DNA of 57,927 bases from Syntrophobacteraceae bacterium. GTDB lineage: Bacteria; Desulfobacterota; Syntrophobacteria; Syntrophobacterales; Syntrophobacteraceae. Positions 26,546-34,489 of this stretch are shown here, in pieces; position 1 is the first letter of the stretch; each line of letters begins with the position of its first letter. The stretch covers positions 2,481 through 60,407 of the forward strand of contig PLSV01000384.1 of assembly GCA_003165235.1 (NCBI GenBank), given 5' to 3'. A program made the translations under genes and the position numbers. The notes beneath the pieces are model-generated. The model made no database searches and was not told the origin of the DNA. It saw nothing but the letters and a program-made list of their open reading frames with translations.

Positions 26546-26708
26546 ACAAGCGCGTTGGCAATAGCTGGCCTCGAAGGGGCCTGCGTGCGTCAGGCGCAAC
26601 TGACTTTCGCCATGGCGAGGCATGCTGTAGTGGATCTTTGCCTTATTTTCGGCGTTACGGCCCGATGGCCGGAGCCTGACCGCCTTCCACCCGCTCAACT
26701 GACGAGGA
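26546..26708 (+). repeat. duplicated fragment of the channel gene (segment 2)
   Basis: Strongly similar to 22582-22744 of the channel gene (LEGARARQAQLTFAMARHAV region). It ends at CAACTGACGA. The next bases of the gene are found at 23426, so the second copy is split and permuted. Confidence 0.8.
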
Positions 26709-26930
26709 CAAAAAACGTGGTGATAAAATCATGCTCAGGGCCTGCCACAGGCCTGATTCTGGGGCAGAACAACCTCGCGGAACAGGAGACGCCCCACCTT
26801 ATCGGCGCTCAGCGAAACGTACTCTCAAACACCAAGCTCTAGTGTTCTTCGCAGTGAGCGTTTACGGCTTATGTGCTATAATCGAAATCGAGATAATCAA
26901 AATTCCGGTAACTTAAAAACAGATACAAAA

Positions 26931-28904
26931 ATGCTCGAACTTGAAGCCGAAAACCAAAACGGACCCGCCGGGCCCGATAACGAGGATAAATCCAAAGCCG
27001 GGCGGCCCGAACCTGCCGCCCTCGCGGAGCGGATATCGGCATTTCCTCACCTGCCCGGCATATACATGTTCAAGGACGAAGGCGGGACTATCCTTTACAT
27101 CGGAAAGGCGCGGGACCTGAGGAAACGGATCGGCAATTATTTTCGGGACAGCGACGCGATAGATATCAAGACCAGGATCATGCTCGCCAAGGCCGCCGAT
27201 GTCGAATACGCCATTACATCATCGGAGAAGGAGGCGCTGCTCCTCGAGGCCAGCCTCATAAAGAAACACCGCCCGCGATACAATGTCGTGCTACGAGACG
27301 ACAAAAACTACCTCTCGATCCGGATCGACCCTCGTGACCCCTACCCCAGGCTGGACATAGTACGGCGGTTTCAAAAAGACGGAGCGCTATACTTCGGCCC
27401 CTATACATCGGCTCGAGCGGCCCGCGACACGCTCAAATACCTGCACCAGCTTTTCCCGCTCAGGCTTTGCAAGGGCAAAAAGCTCATCCCGCGGGAACGT
27501 CCATGCCTCAACTTTTCGATGGGTCAATGTCTCGCCGCCTGTGCAGCCAAAGTTTCCCGGGATGAGTACATGAAGATGGTCGAGGAAGTGGTGCTCTTTT
27601 TGGAAGGAAAGACCGACATCCTTCAAAGACAGCTTCAAAAAAGGATGCAAGAGGCCGCCGAAGCGCTGCAGTTCGAACTGGCCGCCTTCTACCGCGACCG
27701 GTTGCGAAATATCGCAGCCACAATCGAAAAACAGCATGTCGTATCCGACCGTTTCCTGGACCAGGATGTGCTGGGCATCCACCAGGAGGAAGGCCGGAGC
27801 GAACTGGTGGTTCTTTTTATCCGGCAGGGAGTGCATTCCGGCCAGAGGGCCTTCGACCTTAAGGAGGCCAAGGGGGATCGGCATGAGCTTATTTCGGCCT
27901 TCATTCAGCAATACTACTACGAAGGCGCCTTCATTCCCGATGAGGTGCTCGTTCCCATTTCGCTCGATTCCGAAACGGTTCTCTCAGAATGGCTATCGGA
28001 GAAGAAAGAAAAACACGTGAGGGTCTGGGCGGTAAAAAGAGGCGCCAGGAAGCACCTGCTCGATATGGCGCAAACCAACGCCCGCGAGGGATTCATCAGC
28101 CGCAGACGCTGGCGGATGCGAGATACGGCGCTCATAGACGGTCTTCAGCGCCTCCTCAAGCTGCCGAGAACGCCCGCCCGAATCGCGTGCGTGGACATCT
28201 CGAACATCCAGGGACAGCACGCTGTCGGGGCGCTTGTCGTTTTTGAACACGGACGCCCGGATAAGGCTTCCTACAGGCGCTACCGGATAAGACTAAAGAG
28301 CGAACCCGACGACCCGGCAATGATGGCCGAGGTAATAGGCAGGTTTATTGAAAATGACCGGGAACTTTCCGCAGGACTCGATCTGCTTCTTCTCGACGGC
28401 GGAAAGGGCCAGTTGAACACCGTCGTGCGCCTGCTGGAGCAACTCGGGACTTCTGAGTCGCTCCCGGTCGCCTCCATAGCCAAGGAGCGCGAATCAGACA
28501 TAGGGGAGAAGGGAAAAGGGCTATACGAAAAGATCTATCTGCCAGGCAGAAAGAACCCCCTTTTCCTGCACCGGAGTCCGGACATTCTACACCTGCTCCA
28601 GCGAATACGGGACGAGGCCCACCGGTTCGCCATATCGCACTATCAGAACGTGCATAGGGTCTCCCTTCTCACCTCGGCGCTGGACGGCATTCCGGGCATA
28701 GGCCCCGGCAGAAGGCAGATGCTCCTCCAGCGCTTCGGCAGCCTGGATGCAATTCAGGAAGCCTCGGCCTTCGAACTCGAAGAGGCCGGCATACCCCAGA
28801 AGGTGGTGCAGAGCGTCATCCGGGTTCTTTCCGAAATTGAAAGCAGGGAGATTTTAGAAAAGCAGGAAGTTACGGATGACTCACGCGAAGACGCGAAAGA
28901 CTGA
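26931..28904 (+). CDS. uvrC: excinuclease ABC subunit C
   Basis: Makes the 3' and 5' incisions in nucleotide excision repair with UvrAB. The 657-residue protein has a GIY-YIG domain (GIYMFKDEGG, ILYIGKARDLRKRIGNYF), EALLLEASLIKKHRPRYNV, a Cys cluster (RLCKGKKL...CLNFSMGQCLAAC), a UVR segment (about 220-260), the RNase-H-like endonuclease half (CVDISNIQGQHAVGALVVF with catalytic Asp; LLLDGGKGQL), and C-terminal helix-hairpin-helix SALDGIPGIGPGRRQMLLQRFG. The start is uncertain: the frame is open from 26871 and no good SD is visible. Intact despite the degraded DNA upstream. Confidence 0.95.
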   Translation: MLELEAENQNGPAGPDNEDKSKAGRPEPAALAERISAFPHLPGIYMFKDEGGTILYIGKARDLRKRIGNYFRDSDAIDIKTRIMLAKAADVEYAITSSEKEALLLEASLIKKHRPRYNVVLRDDKNYLSIRIDPRDPYPRLDIVRRFQKDGALYFGPYTSARAARDTLKYLHQLFPLRLCKGKKLIPRERPCLNFSMGQCLAACAAKVSRDEYMKMVEEVVLFLEGKTDILQRQLQKRMQEAAEALQFELAAFYRDRLRNIAATIEKQHVVSDRFLDQDVLGIHQEEGRSELVVLFIRQGVHSGQRAFDLKEAKGDRHELISAFIQQYYYEGAFIPDEVLVPISLDSETVLSEWLSEKKEKHVRVWAVKRGARKHLLDMAQTNAREGFISRRRWRMRDTALIDGLQRLLKLPRTPARIACVDISNIQGQHAVGALVVFEHGRPDKASYRRYRIRLKSEPDDPAMMAEVIGRFIENDRELSAGLDLLLLDGGKGQLNTVVRLLEQLGTSESLPVASIAKERESDIGEKGKGLYEKIYLPGRKNPLFLHRSPDILHLLQRIRDEAHRFAISHYQNVHRVSLLTSALDGIPGIGPGRRQMLLQRFGSLDAIQEASAFELEEAGIPQKVVQSVIRVLSEIESREILEKQEVTDDSREDAKD

Positions 28905-28916
28905 CGTCAGATTAGA

Positions 28917-29531
28917 TTAATTCTTCAGTGCGCTTTTGTAGCGGAACTTCACAAAAAAGACCAGTCCGGCAAGCAGGACCGCAACGATCACGATATCGAC
29001 CTGATGGGAATAGAGCTGAACAAGGTCCCATCTCTCACGGAGATACATCCCGCAGACAAGGAGGAAAGAATTCCACAGGGTCGCACCGGCAAGGGTCGCC
29101 ATGAGGAAAGGAAAAAGCTTCATTTTACCGGTCCCTGCGGGAACGGAGACAAGATGTCTCACAACGGGTATAAACCGGCTGATGAAAAGAGTCAGGGTCC
29201 CCTTGCGGCGGCTGAAAAAATCCTCTGTCCGCTCAAGGTCGTGCGGGTTGAGAAGCAGGTATCTGCCGACCTTCAGCACAAAAGGCCTGCCTCCGTAGTA
29301 GCCCATCGCATACGAGATTGCGGACCCCACTACCGACCCGGCGCTGGTTACAACAATGGCGGCCCAGAGGTCCCATTTGCCATCGGCAACCATAAATCCG
29401 ACGAAAGGCATCACCGCTTCGCTTGGAACAGGGGCGATCATGCTTTCGAGCGCCATCAGGAAGGCCGCGCCGAAATACCCTGCCCCGTGAAGACACGATA
29501 TAGCGAAATTCGACACCAGGTTTGTCAGCAT
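28917..29531 (-). CDS. DedA family membrane protein
   Basis: A 204-residue polytopic inner-membrane protein of the DedA/SNARE-associated superfamily, whose members take part in lipid flipping and membrane homeostasis. Motifs are FLMALESMIAPVPSEAVMPFVGFM near residue 25 (E and PxPSE) and GTLTLFISRFIPVVRHLVSVPAGTGKM near residue 115 (the RFIPxVR-xxxxxPAG signature). Four or five hydrophobic segments. An SD (AGGAAAC) precedes the ATG. It is convergent with uvrC. Confidence 0.92.
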   Translation of the reverse strand: MLTNLVSNFAISCLHGAGYFGAAFLMALESMIAPVPSEAVMPFVGFMVADGKWDLWAAIVVTSAGSVVGSAISYAMGYYGGRPFVLKVGRYLLLNPHDLERTEDFFSRRKGTLTLFISRFIPVVRHLVSVPAGTGKMKLFPFLMATLAGATLWNSFLLVCGMYLRERWDLVQLYSHQVDIVIVAVLLAGLVFFVKFRYKSALKN

Positions 29532-29825
29532 GCAATTGTTTCCTGTTTCGGGGTCTGTGAGTGAACACCAGCCGATTGGGCACGGTATTCAAAACAGAAT
29601 TCGGCGCAAATTACCAGAACATTCTTGCAAACAGCCATTCAAGGCCTTCCGCGAACGCCCCGTCTCTGGTCATGGACAGTGATTATAGACATGTCATGAA
29701 GGGACAGCGTCGAGAATGGCGTCGGTCCGCCTGCCCGCTACGCGCTCGCACGACGCAGAGTGGTTATTTTTCTTCGGTAGGGCGCCATATAAGTCTAACA
29801 TACGAGAATAGAATAATGGTGGACC

Positions 29826-30128
29826 ATGGAAGAAGACGAAGTAATCCGATACCCCATCGAAGACTCGATCGACCTGCATACCTTCAGGCCAAACGAAGTG
29901 AAAGACCTTCTGAACGACTACCTGGAAGCGGCCAGCGGGAAGGGATTCGACGAGGTCCGAATAATTCACGGAAAGGGCGCAGGGGTCCTGCGCCGGACAG
30001 TCCATGCGGTCCTGAAGAGCCATCCCATGGTGATTTCGTTCAGCGAGGCCGGTCCTGAGGCGGGTGGCTGGGGCGCGACGATCGCCGTGCTCAGGAAGAG
30101 CAGTGGAAGAGCAGTGAATGGTGAATAG
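29826..30128 (+). CDS. stand-alone Smr domain protein
   Basis: A 100-residue Smr-domain protein; the domain is a DNA or RNA nicking nuclease in MutS2 and related proteins. Signature: SIDLHTFRPNEVKDLLNDYL (DLH motif, about 14-33), VRIIHGKGAGVLRRTVHAVLKSHP (HGKGxGxLR), and a C-terminal GGWGATIAVL. The N-terminal extension is short. Monocistronic. It is followed by short-repeat DNA. Confidence 0.9.
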   Translation: MEEDEVIRYPIEDSIDLHTFRPNEVKDLLNDYLEAASGKGFDEVRIIHGKGAGVLRRTVHAVLKSHPMVISFSEAGPEAGGWGATIAVLRKSSGRAVNGE

Positions 30129-30265
30129 TGAGTGGTGAATGGTGAATAGAAGTAGCATCAAATCCCGGGGCGCAGGGAGCGAGAAGAGTTTTCAGTTGAT
30201 GGTTGATGGTTGATAGTTTTTGGTCGCCTAAAACGAAACGCTCAAAACTCGAAAGTCGAAACTCC
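30110..30265. repeat. GTGAATGGTGAATAG tandem and GAGTTTT-type repeats
   Basis: Between the Smr and aroF-pheA genes: GTGAATGGTGAATAG-type units at 30117-30148, then GAAGAGTTTTCAGTT...CTCAAAACTCGAAAGTC-type inverted units to 30265. Complementary GATTCACCGTTCACC lies at 30283-30299. These resemble spacer repeats at 11193, 13380 and 34640. Confidence 0.5.
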
Positions 30266-30300
30266 TCTCGCTTCCCGCTTCTCGATTCACCGTTCACCCT

Positions 30301-32193
30301 TCACACCTGGGCGCCTTTGTTATAGCTTCCTAGGAATTTGAAAAACTCGGTCTTGTCCAGCAATTCGGCCAGGATGTGGCTCCGGTTCTCTTCGGTCACG
30401 TCGGTTTCCAAATCTACATAGAACAGGTACTCCCAGGGCCTGCTGTGGATCGGCCTCGATTCGAGTTTGACAATGTTTATGCCGTTTTGTGCAAAAATCC
30501 GGAGCGTTTCGAACAAAGCCCCCGGCTTGTCGCTTACCGAATAGATCAGGGAGGATTTATTTTGAGGGCCGGGAAGAGATTCATTCCTGGATATGACCAC
30601 GAATCGGGTGAAATTACGGGGATTGGTCTCTATGCCCTCCTTCAGCACCGCCATCGGTGAAAACTGTTCGTCTTCTTCTCCGGCTATGGCGGCTTCTTTG
30701 GGGTCGCCTCCCTCTCTCACCCTTTGAACAGCCGAAGCCGTATCTTTAAAAGCGATCAAGTCCCAGCCGGGATTTTTTTCAAGATACTCCCTGCACTGCT
30801 GAAAGACCTGCGGATGGGAATAGATTCTTTCCAGGCCTTCGATCGTCGCCTCCGCCTGCCCCAATAGATTATGTTTGATCCTGAGGGTCAACTCACCGAC
30901 TATTTTGAGCTCGAATTCGAGCAGCAGGTCATAGTTCTCATGAATGCTGCCCGTGAGACTGTTTTCGACAGGAACGACGCCGAAGGCCGCCTGTTCGCTG
31001 TCCACCAGTTCGAAGACCTCTCTGAATGAGGAACTGTTCCGCAGAGGGACCTCAGTGCCGAAAAACTGCGCGCATGCTTTGTGCGAAAAAGAACCGGGCA
31101 CGCCGCTGTAGGCGACCGTTGCAGGCGCCCTGCCCTCGCCCCGGCGCGGTCTCATGACAGCAGCTTTGTCGAGGTAAGCGTAATCGAGCTGTTTTCCCAC
31201 CACCGGAGCAATGACGTAAAGGTCTCTCATGAGTTGCTCGAACTGTTCCGGATAGAGGCTCTGGGGCCCATCGGACAGGGCTTTGTCGGGTTCTGTGTGC
31301 ACTTCCACTATGAGACCATCGGCGCCCGCGGCTATGGATGCGCGGGCCATGGGACTGACTTTTGCCCTGATTCCCGTGGCATGGCTCGGGTCCACTATAA
31401 TCGGCAGGTGGGTAAGCTTCTTTATGACGGGAACGGCGGTGAGGTCCAGAGTATTTCGCGTGTAGCGCTCGAATGTGCGAATCCCGCGTTCGCACAGGAT
31501 AACCTGGTCGTTTCCTTCCGAGAGAATATATTCGGCGGACATGAGCCATTCCTCGATAGTCGCCGACAATCCCCTCTTCAAAAGCACCGGCTTGCCGATT
31601 CGGCCAACGGACTTCAGCAGTTCGAAATTTTGCATGTTTCGAGCGCCGACCTGAACAACATCGACGTATTTCATCATCAGGTCGGCCTGGCTCGGAGAGG
31701 TCATCTCCGAAACAATGCCAAGCCCGGTCTCCTCCCTTACCTCACTGAGTATCTTCAGCCCCTCCTCTCCCAGACCCTGGAACGCATAGGGCGAGGTCCG
31801 CGGCTTGAAAGCGCCGCCCCGGAAAAGCACTGCCCCGTGTTTGCGCACGACGCGCGCAATGTCCAGAGTCGTCCGCCTGTCTTCAACGCCGCATGGGCCG
31901 GCGACCACTACCAGGCGGCCCCCGCCTATGGAGACGTCTCCGACCTTTATAATGGAAGCAGCGGGATGCAGTTCGCGACTCACCAGCTTGTATGGCTTGG
32001 ATATCGGAACGGCCTTTTCCACGCCAGGCAACGATTCATAATATGCGCTCTCCCTTGGCGTCTTGCCGACAATTCCCAGGACTCGTTCTTCCACCCCTCC
32101 TATTTCCTTCACCATATGGCCCTCAGAACGAAGTATGTCTTTGAGCCTTTCAACTTCTTCCCTGGTTGTCCCTTTCCCGAGTACGAGAATCAC
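30301..32193 (-). CDS. fused DAHP synthase (AroF/AroG type Ib) - prephenate dehydratase
   Basis: A 630-residue fusion of the first shikimate step and a phenylalanine-branch step. Residues 1-70 are the N-terminal ferredoxin-like domain of type Ib DAHP synthases. About 75-335 is the DAHP synthase barrel (VVVAGPCGVEDRRTT, FRGGAFKPRTSPYAFQGLG, DPSHATGIR). About 360-540 is prephenate dehydratase (AYSGVPGSFSHKA, VPVENSLTGSIHENYD, NFTRFVVI with the catalytic TRF). The last 80 residues are an ACT domain with GALFETLRIFAQNGIN and ESRP, the Phe-binding motif. The GTG at 32193 has GGAGG 7 bases upstream and is chosen over an upstream start that would run through the attenuator. No chorismate mutase domain is visible. 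Confidence 0.92.
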   Translation of the reverse strand: MILVLGKGTTREEVERLKDILRSEGHMVKEIGGVEERVLGIVGKTPRESAYYESLPGVEKAVPISKPYKLVSRELHPAASIIKVGDVSIGGGRLVVVAGPCGVEDRRTTLDIARVVRKHGAVLFRGGAFKPRTSPYAFQGLGEEGLKILSEVREETGLGIVSEMTSPSQADLMMKYVDVVQVGARNMQNFELLKSVGRIGKPVLLKRGLSATIEEWLMSAEYILSEGNDQVILCERGIRTFERYTRNTLDLTAVPVIKKLTHLPIIVDPSHATGIRAKVSPMARASIAAGADGLIVEVHTEPDKALSDGPQSLYPEQFEQLMRDLYVIAPVVGKQLDYAYLDKAAVMRPRRGEGRAPATVAYSGVPGSFSHKACAQFFGTEVPLRNSSSFREVFELVDSEQAAFGVVPVENSLTGSIHENYDLLLEFELKIVGELTLRIKHNLLGQAEATIEGLERIYSHPQVFQQCREYLEKNPGWDLIAFKDTASAVQRVREGGDPKEAAIAGEEDEQFSPMAVLKEGIETNPRNFTRFVVISRNESLPGPQNKSSLIYSVSDKPGALFETLRIFAQNGINIVKLESRPIHSRPWEYLFYVDLETDVTEENRSHILAELLDKTEFFKFLGSYNKGAQV

Positions 32194-32230
32194 GGCAAAT
32201 CCTCCGATCAGATTTTGAGTTGACTGCAAT

Positions 32231-32260
32231 AAAAAAGCCCCGAAGAAAACTCCTCGGGGC
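32231..32260 (-). terminator. attenuator terminator of aroF-pheA
   Basis: On the minus strand a 10-bp stem with one G-T pair (GCCCCGAGGA with TCTTCGGGGC, loop GTTT) is followed at once by six T. It lies between the Phe-rich leader peptide and the GTG start, so it must regulate rather than end the gene. Confidence 0.88.
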
Positions 32261-32335
32261 TTAGGACTTAGCGGCCCCCGGGAAGATTCCTGCTCCACCC
32301 TGGGGCCTTTTTCGATAAGTTAATATCCCAGGTGG
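32237..32335 (-). promoter_or_regulatory. mutually exclusive leader RNA hairpins
   Basis: Complementary segments in transcription order are CCACCTGGG (32327-32335, inside the leader codons), CCCAGGGTGG with GGCCCC (32295-32307), GGGGGCC (32273-32279), and the terminator arm GCCCCGAGGA (32251-32260). Each can pair with the next, so alternative folds exist. A ribosome held on the Phe codons versus at the stop codon would choose different folds. Confidence 0.65.
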
Positions 32336-32448
32336 ACGCTCCTGAAGAAGAAAAAAAAGAAGCCCGAAAAGGACAAAAAAGCGGGTCCATCGAGCCCGCG
32401 CCGGCCCGGAAGCAAAGAGCGAATATTCAGAAACAGGTGTTTATTCAT
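32320..32448 (-). CDS. Phe-rich leader peptide (attenuation)
   Basis: A 42-residue ORF starting ATG at 32448 after AAAGGGATC. It contains nine Phe, six of them consecutive (codons 30-35, at 32344-32361: TTC TTT TTT TTC TTC TTC), and stops at 32320. The next element is the alternative-hairpin region and terminator before the aroF-pheA gene. This is the arrangement of the classic pheA leader. The peptide itself should have no function. Low Phe-tRNA would stall ribosomes on the Phe run and alter RNA folding. Confidence 0.85.
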   Translation of the reverse strand: MNKHLFLNIRSLLPGRRGLDGPAFLSFSGFFFFFFRSVHLGY

Positions 32449-32475
32449 AAAGATCCCTTTTTGACATCCCTGCGA

Positions 32476-32504
32476 AGCATAGGATATCTTCCGGACTTTG
32501 TCAA
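32476..32504 (-). promoter_or_regulatory. sigma-70 promoter for the leader and aroF-pheA
   Basis: On the minus strand TTGACA (32499-32504), a 17-bp spacer, then TATGCT (32476-32481). The -35 is a consensus match. Transcription would start about 32469, some 20 nt before the leader-peptide ATG. Confidence 0.82.
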
Positions 32505-32749
32505 TCCCCGATGGCCCTTTTGGCTTGTACCCTTTTGGCTTCCTGCTCAGATGTGACCGGGGACCTGTCGAAAAGCAGGTCCAAAAGCGCCACAGCGGGA
32601 CTTGCCGTTAGAACAGTATTAGGTTAGCAATAGAGGTACCCTAATACCTTTCTCGGTTACAGCGCTTGTGCTATAGTTTCAGTGCATTCAAAGCGGAGGA
32701 CGGAACATGGCCTTGCGAAAATCGGTAATCAGCAGTTGAGTGAGGTCTT

Positions 32750-32980
32750 ATGGAAAGAATCATCAATATCCACGTCGAGAAACTGCCGGAGGGAGTCTAC
32801 CTGACAACCTATGAGGAGGCGCAGGGGCTGGTGGCGCAAGGGCGCACAGCCACAGAAGCATTGGAGATCGCGCGAGATGTGGCCAGGAAGCTCATCGAAG
32901 CACGGAGAGTTCGTTCAGGGGATATTGAACTCTTAAGCATCGGCGATTCCTTCGACTATCCCCTTACTGTCAGTGCATGA
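32750..32980 (+). CDS. HicB family antitoxin
   Basis: A 76-residue HicB-type protein: INIHVEKLPEGVYLTTYEEAQGLVAQGRTATEALEIARDV shows the partial RNase-H fold with the Gly-rich turn and EALE helix of the family. Short form without a large C-terminal DNA-binding domain. GAGG precedes the ATG. It is followed after 1 bp by a hicA frame that contains a stop codon, so the antitoxin may persist without an active toxin. Confidence 0.8.
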   Translation: MERIINIHVEKLPEGVYLTTYEEAQGLVAQGRTATEALEIARDVARKLIEARRVRSGDIELLSIGDSFDYPLTVSA

Positions 32981-32981
32981 A

Positions 32982-33209
32982 ATGGGACGGCTGGCGGGCT
33001 TCCGATACAGAGAGATTGTAACAAGCCTCAGGACGTTCGGCTTTGCTTTTGACCGGCAGGCCGCTGAAAGCCATGAAATCTGATATCACGAGAAAACCAA
33101 TCGCTATACCACCGTACCGAACCACCCGGGCGATATGCCGGAAGGAACCCTTCGAGCTATACTCAGAGAGGCGGATATCGAACCCGGTGACTTCCTGGAC
33201 CTCAAATGA
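32982..33209 (+). pseudogene. hicA toxin gene with in-frame TGA
   Basis: From ATG 32982 the frame reads GRLAGFRYREIVTSLRTFGF, then ESHEI, TGA at 33081, YHEKTNRYTTVPNHPGDMPEG, and ends DIEPGDFLDLK at 33209. This is a full-length HicA (about 75 residues) with the catalytic His region SHEI-x-Y and the family's TVPxHxxxxxxxGTLRxIL. Relatives usually have Trp (TGG) at the TGA position. A single G-to-A change would explain it. Probably inactivated, unless TGA is read through. Confidence 0.78.
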
Positions 33210-33410
33210 TTCTCCGTCTTCAGACAAATTGAATGAAACATCTTGATTCTTCGGACCCTTTCCGGCGATCGCCCAAACCTACACATGCTCTCTTGTCGGC
33301 ATCGACGCTATTCTCGTCATAAGACTTGTTCACAGCACTACAGATAAGTGTTGCCCCTGCTGTCTTTGCGGGTTTCCCGTTCGGGTTCCAGCGGCGATCT
33401 TGTTTTGAGT
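33210..33410. other. spacer with copy 1 of a dispersed short repeat
   Basis: About 200 bp between hicA and the recombinase remnant. At 33282-33323 there is a 42-bp sequence resembling 34530-34571. On the minus strand both begin ATGACGAG and encode MTR(I/M)ASMP(T/R)REHV. Copy 1 stops after 13 codons. No gene was seen. Confidence 0.4.
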
Positions 33411-33865
33411 TTAGGCTTTCGTCCCCGGCATGAATAGTCCAGCCCACAGCTCTTTCTGCGATATTCCTGCCCGTCTTTTGGAACAAACCGTCGCCATATC
33501 CTCCAAAGCCTTTGGCGCCAGTTCGGGCGTAGGTATTGGTGAGCCCCCTTGGTAAATGTCAACCAACTCGATAAGCTTCTTCAGTTCCTTTCGAAGCCTC
33601 AGCCTCAGATCGGCACGTTCGTCCGTTTCTAAATTCCCCATAATTTCAAAAGTTGGGAAAGGGATTCCGGAGGCTCGCGGCTGCCCTCAGCAGCGCGCGA
33701 GGCCGATTCCAGTTCCCGTTTTAACCGTACCGACTCTTTCTCCAGCCTGTTCTTTTGGTCGAGAGCGGTCTTCGCCTTCCCTCTCAGCAGATCACGCGTT
33801 CTCCGGTTGTCAGCTTCGGCGATGGCATACGTCAGGTTATAAGTATTTCGGGTAATTTCTCTCAA
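33411..33865 (-). pseudogene. C-terminal remnant of a large serine recombinase
   Basis: Two overlapping frames make one coiled-coil tail. 33629-33865 reads NTYNLTYAIAEADNRRTRD...ALDQKNRLEKESVRLKREL. 33411-33641 continues, after a one-base frame change in a G-run near 33640, with DERADLRLRLRKELKKLIEL and VDIYQGG. The ending RxxLRxELKxLIExVDIYxGG is typical of site-specific serine recombinases. The catalytic and DNA-binding domains are absent. Confidence 0.5.
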
Positions 33866-33959
33866 TTTGGCTTGCGTGATGCGGGAAATGGGCCAAGCCC
33901 CCGCCTAGGCTGGTCGCGATGTCTCGGATTCATGAGTTGACCGGCGCCGGCCCCTGAGC

Positions 33960-34217
33960 TCACTTGTAAATACCCTCCCGAGGACCGAAGGAGAAAAGAT
34001 AAATTGCGTTTTCCTCGATTTTGTAGATTATTCGCCTTTCCTGCCCCTCTGCGAAATATCTCAAGCTCCTAAGGTCTTTAACTTCTCCTTTTAGCTTCTT
34101 CCCGCCCAACGGATCTTCAGCGACTGCCCTTAAGGCTCCTTTGAGAGCCGTCTTTTCTGAATCACTTCGCAGTTTCTTCCTTTGCTTTTGAAACTTGGCA
34201 GTCTCATAGACTTTCAA
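33960..34217 (-). CDS. RelE/ParE-type toxin
   Basis: About 85 residues. KVYETAKFQKQRKKL at the N-terminus, then ALRAVAEDPLGGKKLKGEVKDLRSLRYFAEGQERRIIYKI and the final YLFSFGPREGIYK are typical of RelE/YafQ-like mRNA interferases (basic surface and C-terminal Arg/Tyr/Lys). A TTG at 34217 is the best start: GGAGG lies 9 bases upstream and the length fits the family. The start overlaps the antitoxin end by 14 bp. Confidence 0.78.
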   Translation of the reverse strand: MKVYETAKFQKQRKKLRSDSEKTALKGALRAVAEDPLGGKKLKGEVKDLRSLRYFAEGQERRIIYKIEENAIYLFSFGPREGIYK

Positions 34218-34434
34218 TGTCCAATTCCTCCACCATACCGGCATCGAGTTCCGCCTTAGCCTCAAGGATATCCTTTATTTCCTCCGCAGTCAGTTCCGGG
34301 TTTTCGATGGCAAGCAGACCGATTCGCAGAGCGTAGCGCAAGCTGCTGGAGAAGTCGCGGTCCTCCTTTTTGGAAATAAGCCCAACTCGTTTAACAATGT
34401 CTTCACTGAGCAGGATCGTTTTTCTGAGCATCAT
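34204..34434 (-). CDS. antitoxin of the RelE-type module
   Basis: A 76-residue protein, MMLRKTILLSEDIVKRVGLI at the N-terminus followed by DFSSSLRYALRIGLLAIE, resembling ribbon-helix-helix antitoxins. The C-terminus is acidic (EEIKDILEAKAELDAGMVEELDIESL), suited to toxin binding. AGGAGA precedes the ATG. It overlaps the toxin start, so the two are coupled. An AT-rich repeat upstream is a candidate operator. Confidence 0.75.
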   Translation of the reverse strand: MMLRKTILLSEDIVKRVGLISKKEDRDFSSSLRYALRIGLLAIENPELTAEEIKDILEAKAELDAGMVEELDIESL

Positions 34435-34467
34435 GTCTCCTGAGCATTCATGTGAATCAATTCATAC

Positions 34468-34489
34468 GATATCATATAATATCATATCG
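34468..34489. promoter_or_regulatory. candidate toxin-antitoxin operator
   Basis: GATATCATAT-AATATCATATC contains two direct ATATCATAT units and is nearly self-complementary. It lies about 35 bp upstream of the antitoxin ATG. Such repeats commonly bind the RHH antitoxin for autorepression; inferred. Confidence 0.5.

Noticed and set aside
31081-32223. 380-codon plus-strand frame opposite aroF-pheA
   Set aside because: Shadow of the minus-strand fusion gene and its attenuator.
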